This document shows, in pieces, positions 9,708 through 19,710 of a DNA stretch of 64,000 bases. The notes under the pieces are model-generated. The model saw only the letters and a program-made list of their open reading frames with translations. It did not search any database and was not told where the DNA came from. The position numbers were made by a program, and so were the translations under genes. The DNA comes from Trichosporon coremiiforme. Its lineage: Eukaryota; Basidiomycota; Tremellomycetes; Trichosporonales; Trichosporonaceae. The stretch is from contig BCJJ01000003.1 of assembly GCA_039545355.1 (NCBI GenBank), forward strand, positions 1,881,092-1,945,091. Reading direction: 5' to 3'. Position 1 is the first letter of the stretch; each line of letters opens with the position of its first letter.

Positions 9708-10253
9708 TTACAAGAGGGCCAGAAGAGCGGCAGCGAACAGGGAGGCCGAGGTGTAGGCGGCGGCATTACCTGGCGTGTAGGTGGTAGCGTCGTTGGTGGT
9801 CGCATTCTGCGTGCAGTTCATAGTGAACGTGCCATTCGTGCTGTTGAGCGCGTTCGGGTCGAGGGTGTTGTTGTTCGCAATGCAGACGAGACCGGCACCT
9901 GCTGCTGCGCCGCCGGCCGCGCCGCCGACTGCTGCGTTTCTTGAGCCTCTGTTGCCGCTGGAGCCAGTGGATGGCCGCCAACCAGAGGAACCGGAGGAAC
10001 CAGTCGAGCTCTTCGAGCCAGAATTGGACGACTTGGAGCCTGAATTGGAGCTAGAGCCACTCTTCGAGCCGGAGTTGGAGCCGGAGCTCGAGCCGCTTTT
10101 GGAGCCGCCGGAGACGGAGCCCCCGCGAGCGCTGCCGCCGCTGCTGAGGGGTTGGACCACAGCGACGTCGTCGATCTGAACGATGGGGAGCGGCTCGGAG
10201 GGGAATGCCGATGCGAAGGCGGTGACAACACAGGCGAGAGTGAGGATGCGCAT
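9708..10253 (-). CDS. Secreted Gly/Ser-rich GPI-like surface protein B
   Basis: Single exon, 181 residues. A signal peptide (MRILTLACVVTAFASA) is followed by PIVQIDDVAVVQ, then SGGSARGGSVSGGSKSG and a long (GSKS)n-type low-complexity region. A conserved-looking segment follows: an Ala/Gly run, a CIANNN...C pair of Cys and a cluster of N-glycosylation sequons (NST, NGT, NCT, NAT). The C-terminus is hydrophobic and uncharged (LFAAALLALL), as in GPI-anchored proteins. Shares the acidic Ile-Asp motif and the ARGGSV block with genes C and D. A TATATA element lies 49-54 bp upstream of the ATG, suggesting strong regulated expression. Confidence 0.75.
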   Translation of the reverse strand: MRILTLACVVTAFASAFPSEPLPIVQIDDVAVVQPLSSGGSARGGSVSGGSKSGSSSGSNSGSKSGSSSNSGSKSSNSGSKSSTGSSGSSGWRPSTGSSGNRGSRNAAVGGAAGGAAAGAGLVCIANNNTLDPNALNSTNGTFTMNCTQNATTNDATTYTPGNAAAYTSASLFAAALLALL

Positions 10254-10301
10254 GGTGGTGGTTGATTATTCGATGAGGTGATGAAGTTGGGGCGCGGACA
10301 G

Positions 10302-10307
10302 TATATA
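10302..10307 (-). promoter_or_regulatory. TATA element of surface protein B
   Basis: TATATA, palindromic, inside GTATATAAGC; its near edge is 49 bp upstream of the start codon at 10253. Position and sequence fit a TATA box. Confidence 0.5.
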
Positions 10308-10421
10308 AGCTTCTAGAGATCTAGAGTGGAGACGGGGGCGTTCTGCACAGCACACAGCGAGCGCGAGCGCACAGGTACAGATCTCACTCGGCTGGGTCGG
10401 GTGTGCTGGTCGCGTGGTGGC

Positions 10422-10994
10422 TTAGACCGACGCGAAGATGACAGCAGCGGCAACAACTGCAGCCGAGGCAGGGAGGGTGCGGCCGGCGGAGCTTCTCTGC
10501 GACTGAGCCGGAGCGGAGGCGGCGGGGCCGGAGGCCGAAGCCTCACCCGTGCTCTGCGGGAGCTGCTCGGACTCGGTGCTGTTGCGGTTGCCGTAGTGGC
10601 CACCGTGCGCGGCACCGTAACCCAGACCAGCGCCAAGACCTGCTCCGGCACCAGCTCCAGCGATACCCGCTCCGCGGTTGCCAGAGGATCCACGGTTGCC
10701 AGAGGAGCCCGAGCTGCCACGGTAACCACCGCCAGAGCTACCGGAGCTGCCGGAGCTACCCCGCGAGCCGCCTCCGACGCTGCCACCACGGGCGCCACCG
10801 CCGCCGCCGATCTTGTTGATGACCTCATCATCGTCGATGTCGACCTCGGCAGACGAGTCCTCGGCACGGGCGAGGATGGCGTTGACCGGCTCCGCATCAC
10901 GTGTCTCAATGTCGGTGTTGTCGACCGGAAGCGGGTTCGCGGACACGAGGGCGGAGAGCGCGCCAGCGAGGAGGAAGAACTTGGGAACGATCAT
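10422..10994 (-). CDS. Secreted Gly/Ser-rich GPI-like surface protein C
   Basis: Single exon, 190 residues from the ATG at 10994; earlier in-frame codons lie upstream of the TATA element and are not used. The signal peptide is MIVPKFFLLAGALSALVSA. An acidic pro-region follows and ends in AEVDIDDDEVINKI, then GGGGGARGGSVGGGSRGS and GSSG/YRGSSG repeats, an Ala/Gly run (AGIAGAGAGAGLGAGLG), one sequon (NST) and a hydrophobic tail after AGRT. Genes C and D share the motif order and the AGRT plus tail, so they are clear paralogs. A surface or cell-wall role is inferred from the signal peptide and GPI-like end. Confidence 0.75.
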   Translation of the reverse strand: MIVPKFFLLAGALSALVSANPLPVDNTDIETRDAEPVNAILARAEDSSAEVDIDDDEVINKIGGGGGARGGSVGGGSRGSSGSSGSSGGGYRGSSGSSGNRGSSGNRGAGIAGAGAGAGLGAGLGYGAAHGGHYGNRNSTESEQLPQSTGEASASGPAASAPAQSQRSSAGRTLPASAAVVAAAVIFASV

Positions 10995-11060
10995 GGTGTG
11001 GAACGAATGTTTGGCTAGTGTGATGTTATGTGCGATGATAAGATTGCAATGCCAAGGCAG

Positions 11061-11067
11061 ATTTATA
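11061..11067 (-). promoter_or_regulatory. TATA element of surface protein C
   Basis: On the minus strand the sequence reads TATAAAT, 67-73 bp upstream of the start at 10994. Confidence 0.5.
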
Positions 11068-12728
11068 ACCGTGCTGTCTAGTGCTGGGCGCCGCTGTGGA
11101 GTAGCGAAAATAGCTCCCTCTGTTTGGACGAGCGCTCGGGCGGCGAGCTCGGTTGCTGCGCCAAGTCTTGTGATGAAGGCACCCCGCGCCGAAATCCGCC
11201 TCCGTCGCCGGCCCCCGTCCATTTAGGCCCAAGGGACCGCGTTTCAGCCGCACATGCACCGCATCATCATACAACCGTAGGATGGGGGCTGTCAGCCAGA
11301 TACCTCTGCGTGACATCGCTACGCTGGTTTCGTCATATCAAAGGCCCTGATGCGGTGTGGCATCAGAGTCGACGCCAATCAATCGCGGATCAACATCGTC
11401 ACCACAGCCCCCGAGACATTACCCGCACCGCCCGGTGGTGGGGGCTCCAGAGGCTCCAGAGATTGCTGGTGCTGAGGCTGCCGGGGTTGCGTCACTCGTC
11501 TCCTCGATCGTACGCAGCATTCCGATGGGTATGGATACTATGCAGGTTGTCTGTATACCTCGCTAATGAAGTGCTTCTGCCCTAGGTACTACGGATTGCT
11601 TCTGCCCGGTCTGCCTTGGTTCGGTTGCAAGTCAGCGATGCAGGAACGCGGAAGGGACCGCGAGGAGCCTCAATCCACATAGATCGGCTTATGCAAGACC
11701 TGCCAAGTCTCAGTAACATGTAACCGTGAGCGATGCGAGTTCTAGCGCAGCTTCTCTCCAAAGTATTCGACCAGAACTGATGCAGCTCGTACAGCACGGA
11801 GCCTCATGGCGCCAACAACGACGTGCGCCTGCTCCGCTCCACGGTAATGACACTGACCTTAGTCGACTACCACTCGAACAAGCCCGAGAGAGAGACCGTT
11901 ATCTCCGTGAAGTCCTTCGCTGGTCTTTCTCTGGTCCGCCCACCACGAGCGCGAGCACATCTAGCTGTTAAGCTTGACCGCTTGGACCGCTGCCAAGACA
12001 ATATCGGCTCGCTCGTTTGCTTCGGACGCAATCATACCTCTCACTCCACATATCCACACAGCTGTGCCTCGGGCCGCAGATCGCGTGCATCAATCCTCTG
12101 AACCGTGGCTGACCCGGTCAAGCATGGGCCTGCCAGCATGTATGATCTGGCAGAATCCAATGGGTGCTTCACCTCGCATTCCGTCCCCCGGAGATCAGGA
12201 GGGCGGTGCGCAGATCACTCATGATTGACATACCTCGGCGGCATTTCGCCAGCCAGAGAACCCTGTTCGTCCAACTTGCGCTTGCAAACACAAAGAATAA
12301 GCCGGGTCGGAAAGTCAATGGGCATCGGCCTCCGGCTCAGCCACCCTTCACCGGCCGAGGTGTTTCGGACGGTCTAGAATCCGTGACGATGTTGGTTTGG
12401 CTCGCTATCTGCACTGCCTCATCGCCTTCACTCCGTCACACGTTGAGAGCGCACTTGACGTCATTCACGGCGCGACAAGCTCACGACTAGTTCTGCCAGA
12501 ACTCAGCCTCGGTCACATGACCACCTCTCCTCCGTGTCTGCGAGATTCGCTCTTTCGCTGCGGTGAAGAGACAGCCGCGGTGGGCCCCCGCACGGTGTGC
12601 CTTGGTCGCATCGCTCGGCAACGTCGCTACAACACTAAGTACTCAAGTCTCACCAAGCGGTGCATCTATGATCCCTGGACGAGACTGTTCCGCTGTCTGC
12701 GATGCACATCATGAACACCTGTTCAAGA

Positions 12729-12735
12729 TATATAA
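12729..12735 (+). promoter_or_regulatory. TATA element of surface protein D
   Basis: TATATAA about 110 bp upstream of the start codon at 12845, followed by an A/C-rich leader typical of a fungal 5' UTR. Confidence 0.5.
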
Positions 12736-12844
12736 CAGCAGCACTTGACGAGATGGGATCGGCACACACAACCGCCTCTACCTCATACGAGCAACAGATC
12801 ACATCAGCCAAAAGTCCCTCAGCCAACACAACAACACAACCATC

Positions 12845-13364
12845 ATGAAGCTCAACTACTTCGTTCTCCTCAGCCTCATCGCCGTCGCCGGTGCCCGTCC
12901 TATCGTAAGTCTTACTTGATGACTAAAGCTGACCCCAGTCTGACTTAACGGATACCTCCATCGCTGCCGAGGCCGTCTCCTCTTCCATCGCTTCCGAGCC
13001 TGCGACCTCCAACCCTGAGATCACGAACGAGGAACCCGAGACCGCCACTCCTGCAGCCGAGGTCCTCGTGAATGCCGAGACTACCGAGCCCGAGTCCACC
13101 GACGCCGAGACGAATATCTCCGAAGCTGAGAAGCAAATTGACATTGACGACGAGAACAACATGGCCAACCCCTTTTCCGGTGGCGGTGGTGCGCGCGGCG
13201 GATCCGTCGGCGGCTCGCGTGGCTCCGGCTCGGGCTGGCGTGGCTCGAGCGGCCACTCCAGCGGCGGGTACTACGGCGGCGGTAGCTCGCGCTCGGCTGC
13301 GGGACGTACGGAACTCGGCTTCGGCGTCGCTGTCGCTGGTGTCCTCATCGCCCTGTCGTTTTAA
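12845..13364 (+). CDS. Secreted Gly/Ser-rich GPI-like surface protein D
   Basis: Two exons, 12845-12904 and 12939-13364, with a 34-bp intron, encode 161 residues. Signal peptide MKLNYFVLLSLIAVAGA; then a ~75-residue acidic Glu/Thr/Ser-rich region (possible pro-peptide), ending in KQIDIDDENNMANPF. This is followed by GGGGARGGSVGGSRGSGS, a Tyr-containing Gly/Ser stretch (SSGGYYGGGSS) and a hydrophobic uncharged tail after AAGRT. Motif order matches gene C most closely, although it lies on the opposite strand. Start codon context (ATCATGAAG after an A-rich leader) is good. Likely exported to the cell surface through a GPI anchor; function unknown. Confidence 0.8.
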
Positions 13365-14828
13365 GCCACCCCAGCGACATCGCTCGGAGCCCACAACATA
13401 GAAGTTCTTGCAGTTGTATCACCAAGTCCATTGTAACACTACCATAACATGCACATTATAGAGTTGGCTGCTTGGCGTGCGCCTGTCGACTCGCACATGT
13501 TAAAGCCCACTCACTCCTCATCTGCCATCGGCGGATGAGACCCGCCACAAGTTAGCTTCGGCCGTATCAACACACAACAGCGTCGGACTTGATGATGACC
13601 GATGAGAAGCTCTTCGGGCACCCGAGGTCTACAGCTCCGTCGGCAACGATAGCGCGTTAGGCCACGCGGAGGTGCGGTGGTCGCCGACGTCCGAACTTCG
13701 GCCCTCCTAAACGTTCTTCCCATGACTAGCTCAACCGGCTTATCCGTCGATCCCGTAGCCAGTGTCGCAGAGCGTCCCGGCCTGCAACAGCACTCTTGCC
13801 AGACATTGCAATGGCAATATTTGTATCTCGAGATGTCGAGGTCCCGCGACGAGAGGCCAAGGATCGTCCAGCGTCTCTTTCTGGCCCCTGCGTTGCAACA
13901 TTCCTCCCACACACGCGGAATGACGCGAAGTTGCCCAAGCTAGACGGTCGGGTGCGGCCAACTGACCCAGAACACAGCAATGAGGGGCTCGAAGGGGACC
14001 CCAGTCAGCCTCGGTTCTCGGATAGCGCTACGGGCAGAGCAAAACATGCGAGGCCATGCAAGGCATTTCCGGCGGCAACTTCGGGCGCCGGGTCGCGCGC
14101 GTCTCGTGATCTCAGCGCCGCCCGACATGGGCTACGACGCTACGGCAGCATCCGAAAGCTCGTAGACTCGCGGGCTCGCAGCTCGCAGGCTCGCTCCGAT
14201 ACCTTGCAGCGCTGCCCCGCAGCCCAGTCAGATAGTTTATCGCTGTGTTTGTTGTTCGGTTCGGGTGACTGACCGATGTTCCCACAGTTCGCCTCAATTT
14301 GACACTGGTCAGGCACCCTCCTGCCGCTTCTCGCAAGAGCAGTGCGGCCCCGAGGGGTGTCTGGCATGCTTTCGGACACGGTCGACGCGGATTGGAGTGC
14401 GAGGTGGAACACTGGTGAACCGTACCCGTTCCCCCGTAGTAGGAGCCGTGCACCCGTGCCGTGGCTGGAGTGTAGTGCGGTGAGGAACGGGCGCGGCCTG
14501 GACAGAGCCATGGATCCGCCACGGAGGCAGGTTGTACTGCCTAGCCATAGCTTGCGAGGCTTGCGCCAGGCTATGCTAGCGCAGATCGTTAGCGTGTGAG
14601 CCGCTGAAAACATGCTACTGCATGCATCCCCGTCTTCCCAGTTGCACATCGCTCATAAGAGCATATGAGCAGCAAGCGGGCGCATACATAAGCCCGAGGA
14701 CGCCTTCGTGTCCAACTTGCTTGCGCTGGTTTGTAGCGGACAACCACCTCAAACGTCGACGACGAAACGAAACGACGATCAACGAGGACTTCGAAGACCA
14801 AGACGCTCCGCCCCCCACAAAAATCACA
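13365..14828. other. Gene-free region of about 1.5 kb
   Basis: Overlapping random frames on both strands only. The end near 14680 has a CATACATAAG element about 150 bp before the next start codon that could act as a weak TATA. I see nothing else. Confidence 0.45.
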
Positions 14829-15172
14829 ATGCCGATCTCAATGAGCCCCAACGCTTCCGCCTTCCTCGTCCTGGCACTCGCCGTGCTGGTCGCCGCTGCA
14901 CAGCAGGTGAGTGGAGCTGAGAACTTCTCCACCCGTCTTCGGACTCGGACTGACGTCAGGTAAACCCTCTGCCGGCCGGAGTGCAGCCCTCGCCGGGTAT
15001 GGCAGGCACGGCCAGCATCTCTTCGGCGCTGTTGCCCTTCGGATTGACGCCCTCCGCCCTCGGCGTAGCTATCCGCGCTATCGGCGTCATCATCATGTGC
15101 GCCTTCATCGGACTGCTTGAGCCTTTCACTGTCCCGCTCCTCGCCATGATCAACGCATACGCCTATCTTTGA
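14829..15172 (+). CDS. Small secreted or membrane protein, function unknown
   Basis: Two exons, 14829-14906 and 14960-15172, with a 53-bp intron ending CTGACGTCAG, encode 96 residues. The N-terminus (FLVLALAVLVAAAQQ) is a signal peptide or anchor. The second half is a Pro/Ser-rich linker and then a long hydrophobic segment (IRAIGVIIMCAFIGLLEPF and onward) that ends at the C-terminus AYAYL. It therefore resembles a small type I or GPI-like membrane protein. No family recognised. The exon 2 start CAG|GTAAAC could itself be mistaken for a donor; the frame stays open only with the junction given. Confidence 0.55.
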
Positions 15173-16655
15173 GCACCGCGTGCCCTCCACCTACGAGGGC
15201 AAATCGGCACCGCGAGCACCTCTTGCATGCATGCAAGCCCTCCACCACGTCATTCGGCGGTGGCAAGAAAGTCAGCGGTGATCGAGCGCTAGAGGCAGAC
15301 AGCCGCGGCCGTTTGCTCTAGCTTCCTCCCACCGCTCACCCAATGAACCGAACGACCCGACTCCGCATTTTTGATCTCACGATAAACTCTTATCCGTTGT
15401 AGCCCTTAGACCTGTTTGTGAATGTATCCTTGTGTTTTAAACTGAATGCCAAAGGCGGTAAGCGTTGTTGCAGTTGTGTGTACGATTGACACACGAGAAT
15501 GGGGCTAGACCCGAATTATCGGGCGGAACATCATTCCGTATGTCAGTGACCTTGATATACTCTCGCGGCCAGAACTCGACAATAAGAAGATCAAGACTGG
15601 CCCCTGTTCTGTTGTCAGCAATGATGTAGAGGTGAAAAGGAAGCAATGCATCGGATGTACGTCCTGGGCGGATCGGTAATCCCGTGATCGGTGACCAACC
15701 CCGTTCGACGACCGACGTGGAGTCCAGGTCGGCGAACTGTGCTGGCCGCATGCGCCAAAGGACTGCGCAGCTGTGCTCTTGTGCTTCTTCCCTCATCATG
15801 TCTCCCATCCCAGGCTCATTGCTCGTATCGTTCTGGCGTTTGGCCCAGACGGACACCACGCAGCTTTCACGTGTCAGTGAGCCGTTCATTGAGCGGGCTG
15901 TCGGATGTCCAAAAGGAAGACGAGCCTAGTGCAAGACTGAGTGGATGATATAAGACGGGCGACGGTACACGAGATCGCACCAGATTTCATACCCCGTCCG
16001 TTCGCTAAGGTCGGTAGCCGCGCATGGCCCGCCTCATCTGTCACCGTAAACGCGCATGATTTCGTCGATCACCGGCTGCGCACAGCTCACCAGCGCCGGG
16101 TCCTTCGGAAGCGAAGGACATATGTGCTATTTCTGGCCGTTAGTGCCCTACGTCAACTCACCCTTGACGCAGTCGCCCTGCGGCCACTGTTCTAATCCCA
16201 GTACGACAGAGTGCGCCAGTGTGCTGGCGAATGGAACTGGTGCGCCAGCACTGCATGCCCGGTGGGCCGCGGTGGGTCACGGCTCTGCCCAAGATGGACA
16301 TGCTGCGATTCCAGAGCGCTCGAGCACGGTCGGCGGTTGGGTCAACTGCACCGGAATGCGCGTGAGGCCTACGCCATACGCGCCAAAATTAGCCACCGTC
16401 GATCACTTCGTTGCTGCGCACGGCGAACGTCCGCGAGCTCGAGAGCTGGGCAGCGCGACAGCTCGATCGTTGCCCTACAGCACGGCTTTACCGGGTTCCG
16501 AAGTCAGGAGCGAGGCTAGCCAGAATAGTTACGGATACGGGCGCCTCATAGCGTGGCGATGAACGTGTGCGTGGACGTGGCAAGGTCGCCGTCGCTGTAT
16601 ATAAGAGGAGCAGGAAGGTGCCCCGCCCCCCTCAGCACTCTTCACTACAATCACA
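15173..16655. other. Gene-free region of about 1.5 kb upstream of the CipC-like gene
   Basis: No conserved coding signal on either strand. The downstream end contains the TATA element of the CipC-like gene. Short frames near 16000-16560 lack protein features. Confidence 0.45.
16598..16605 (+). promoter_or_regulatory. TATA element of the CipC-like gene
   Basis: TATATAAG 50-58 bp upstream of the start codon at 16656, followed by a C-rich leader. Confidence 0.55.
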
Positions 16656-17425
16656 ATGGGCTTCTTCAACCACGACGACGAGAACGATCGCCAGGCTTTC
16701 GAGCAGGTCCAGCAGGGCAACGAGGCTCACTTCAGTAAGTAACTCTGGCTGTCGTTCACCGCTCTTCGCTTCGAGGGCATGTCCCTTCCTCCGTAGCGGT
16801 CGAGACTGGCAGCATCTCGATGACCAAGCGCTGACAACCAGGCCACGAGCTCCTTGCCGGCGCTGCCTCCTTCATCGCCATGAAGAAGTACCAGGACCAC
16901 CTCGAGGAGAACGGCAAGCCCCAGTCCTGGGAGGTCGCCAAGGACCTTATCGCCGGTTTCGCCGGTATGGAGGCTACCAAGCTTGCGTGAGTGACACCCA
17001 TCCTTCTGCTCAGCACGGCATGGTCGTCACCTCGACCAAGTCGTTATTTGGGCCTTCTCCCAACCCGACGATTTGAGAAGTATCGGGGTGAAGGAGGCGA
17101 TGGTAGAGGTGGAGGCGGCCGTTCAGCTACGGCAACATCTCTCCAAGATTAGAGCCATGTTGACGTCAGCGAGACCAAGGGTGCCGACGAGGTCGACAAG
17201 TGGCGCGCCAAGCACGACGCTGAGGAGAGGGCCAAGCACGCCCTGAGCCAGTCTGGCGAGTACGGCAACCCCGGCTACGAGACGCAGGAGTACAACCACG
17301 AGCAGCACGGCCCCGGCGCTCAGCGCGAGTTCGGCAACGGCTACGGCGGCCAGAACGGCTTTGGTGGCCAGAACGGCTACGGTGGCCAGAACGGCTACGG
17401 CCAGCAGGACGGCGGCCGCTGGTAA
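16656..17425 (+). CDS. CipC-like (DUF3759) stress-response protein
   Basis: Three exons, 16656-16734, 16842-16986 and 17170-17425, encode 159 residues. The core HELLAGAASFIAMKKYQDHL, then NGKP, AKDLIAGFAGMEATKLAETKG matches the fungal CipC/DUF3759 family, first known as concanamycin-induced protein C. Family members are small cytosolic proteins induced by stress or in the host; biochemical role unknown. The C-terminal third is unusual: Tyr/Gln/Gly/Asn-rich with repeats of GYGGQNG, like a prion-type low-complexity tail. Intron 2 (183 bp) and intron 1 (107 bp) are longer than average. Splicing is fixed by the conserved ATKLA|ETKG junction. Confidence 0.85.
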
Positions 17426-19710
17426 CAGGGTTGGTGCGTCTCAGCCTTCTCGGACGTCTCCAGACGTCCCAGGAGTAGCAACGCGCTAGCACGTGTCGCG
17501 ACACAGAGTCACGATAGGCGTATTAGACGAGGATAGGATAGTAGTTTGTAGATCTGAAGTTTCCCGGTGTCTCCCCAATGCAATGGGCGTTGAAACTCGT
17601 TATCGCACACCTCACAGTGAGCCGAACTTGCAGCATGCTCGGCCGTCTGCCGTTGAGGTGCCGGCATGGACAACCGTGGGTGAAAACGTGGTGACAGTTT
17701 CAGCCGCAGTGTCCTGCACCATGTCCGGCACTATACCCTGCAAGCGGGCATTCAAAACGCAAGACAAAGGAGCGCACGGACAGACGAAACACCCCGCAGA
17801 GCCCGCACTCTCCCACGACCAGCCGGCACCGGCGGGCTCTCGATAAGGTTAAGGAGCATCGAACCCAGTGCAGTGGGCAGAGCAACCTAACGACCGGAGC
17901 AGCGCGGCAGGCCTCGGGTGGCGACCACCCTGGGCATGCAGTGCAGCGTTCCGTTTCGGGGTCTTTGAGAAGGCCTCTGACGGCACCGGCTTCTCTACCG
18001 TGTCACAACTCATCACAAATCTCCTTAGTGACGCTGTTCAGCCGAGACACTCCTCTTCAAGATGCCCTCCACGCGGTCTGGACTCTGGTCAAGCTTTCGT
18101 GATTGCCTTCCGTGAAGCCGGGGGGACCAGACTTCGGTATGCTTGTTGCGCATTGAGTTTTGGGCCCAGCGATCCCATGATACGGGGTGCATGGGATGGA
18201 CATACGGTACGCTGGTGTCACTGGAAAGATTGTCACAGATGTATCCGTTGCGGCCGAGTTGACAGCGACGGGTCGACGGGTTCGAGGGTCGTCGTGTCGG
18301 ATTTCGTCAGCTAAAAGTGTTGGGTTGCTAGTCTGCTTCGGAAGCTCGGACACGTTAGCGCAGCATACTACAGACGTCGTAGTCGCCATGGAGGCAAAAG
18401 AGACGTCGAAGCTCATGAAGCTCGGAGACAGAAGGATTAATTGCTGTAGCCGGGCTCGGCAAGTGGGTCGTGAGCAATGACTGCCTGCCAGTTGCGATGT
18501 TGCGGCGTCAGGAGATTCGATCTGCTCGAACATCCAGCGAAGCTTGCGAACACGAGCACCCGCCTGTGGTGCATGGGTTGGGTGGAGTGGGTGGGATGGT
18601 GTACACTGCACATCTGTTCCGAGGTGGGACTTTGAAGATGCAGTGTGGAAGAATGGTGCCATGATGCACGAGGTGCACGGCCTGCGAGTATCAAACACGG
18701 GATGACGAGAGATACGTTTCATGTGTCAGGCGCTCTGCGAGGTCCCTGCGCGTACCTGCAACGGGCCTCAAGCAAACCAGCGCCCGCCATGCCCGCCAGC
18801 ACCCTAGAATCAAGCGGACCCTTCGCCACCCCTGCCCTCCCTGCGCTCCCACCCACCGACGACCGTTATGAACAATCCAGTCATCGTCCTAGCTCACTGG
18901 ATACCAACTCGACACACAGCACATTCTGCGACGACGCAATCATCGGATCCATCGGAATGCTTGCTTCAGCGTCACCGTCGCCCTCGATAAGCTCTCGGAC
19001 TAGATGGCAGGCAACGCTGCATAGCGCACCAGAAACGGACGTTCCTCAAGGACGGCTATTGAAACGGGCAACTAGACTCGCAGCCGCGCTCTCTGATTCG
19101 ACCTTTGCTCGCCTGCCCGCACGATGCTCAAAGCATCGGGGTTCCCAGACGGACCAGGTGCTGCCATGCTGACGATCTCCGTCAACCTACGGCGCAGTCG
19201 CTGGCCCGGTACCCGCCAGGACAAAAGGATGGGAAGGATGGGTCTGCAGCACCGGACCCAGCGCCTCGTAATGAGCTTGCAAACCTTGTCTTGTGTGGGA
19301 GGCCATGTCTTGGGCGAACTGGCCCAGCGGCAGAGACGGTCGCGCAGACATGCCGGCAAAGGCACGCGACTCCCTTATTTTAGTCTCTAACCACCGTACT
19401 CGCTCATGCTTCACGCGCTCCCGCATCGTCGCCGACGTCCTTCCCAACACATGTCTTCCGTCCCCTGGGCCTGAGCCCCTCACCCCGCGACCCGGCGACC
19501 CCTTGCCCTTCCGCCGGCCTCGTGCTCGCGAGATCGTGACCAGATGCTCCTCAAGGTCCACCCAAGACCAACATGTCGTGAACATCCTCCTCCACGACTT
19601 GTCTTCCTCCAGGACTTGACTCTTCACCATCGTTTGATTTTCGGCCTGAACCGTCCTCACACTGGCCGAACTTTGGCGCCTGACCGTCCCCGCTCATCGC
19701 CGTCGCCGCC
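17426..19710. other. Gene-free region of about 2.3 kb
   Basis: Only short overlapping frames without domains, signal peptides or splice-linked series. The last 250 bp before 19711 are pyrimidine- and C-rich and should include the promoter and 5' UTR of the MFS gene. Confidence 0.45.

Larger units (their letters stand above)
10995..12844. promoter_or_regulatory. Long divergent region between surface proteins C and D
   Basis: About 1.85 kb separates the start codons of C (-) and D (+). Both proximal ends carry TATA elements, listed separately. The rest holds only short frames without protein features. The length is unusual for this compact genome, so extended upstream control is possible. Confidence 0.5.

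Noticed and set aside
9781..10179. Plus-strand Glu/Pro/Leu-rich frame
   Set aside because: Exact antisense of the (GSKS)n repeat of surface protein B.
8201..13364. Silk- or glycine-rich RNA-binding proteins
   Set aside because: No RRM or RGG arrays; signal peptides and GPI-like ends point to secretion.
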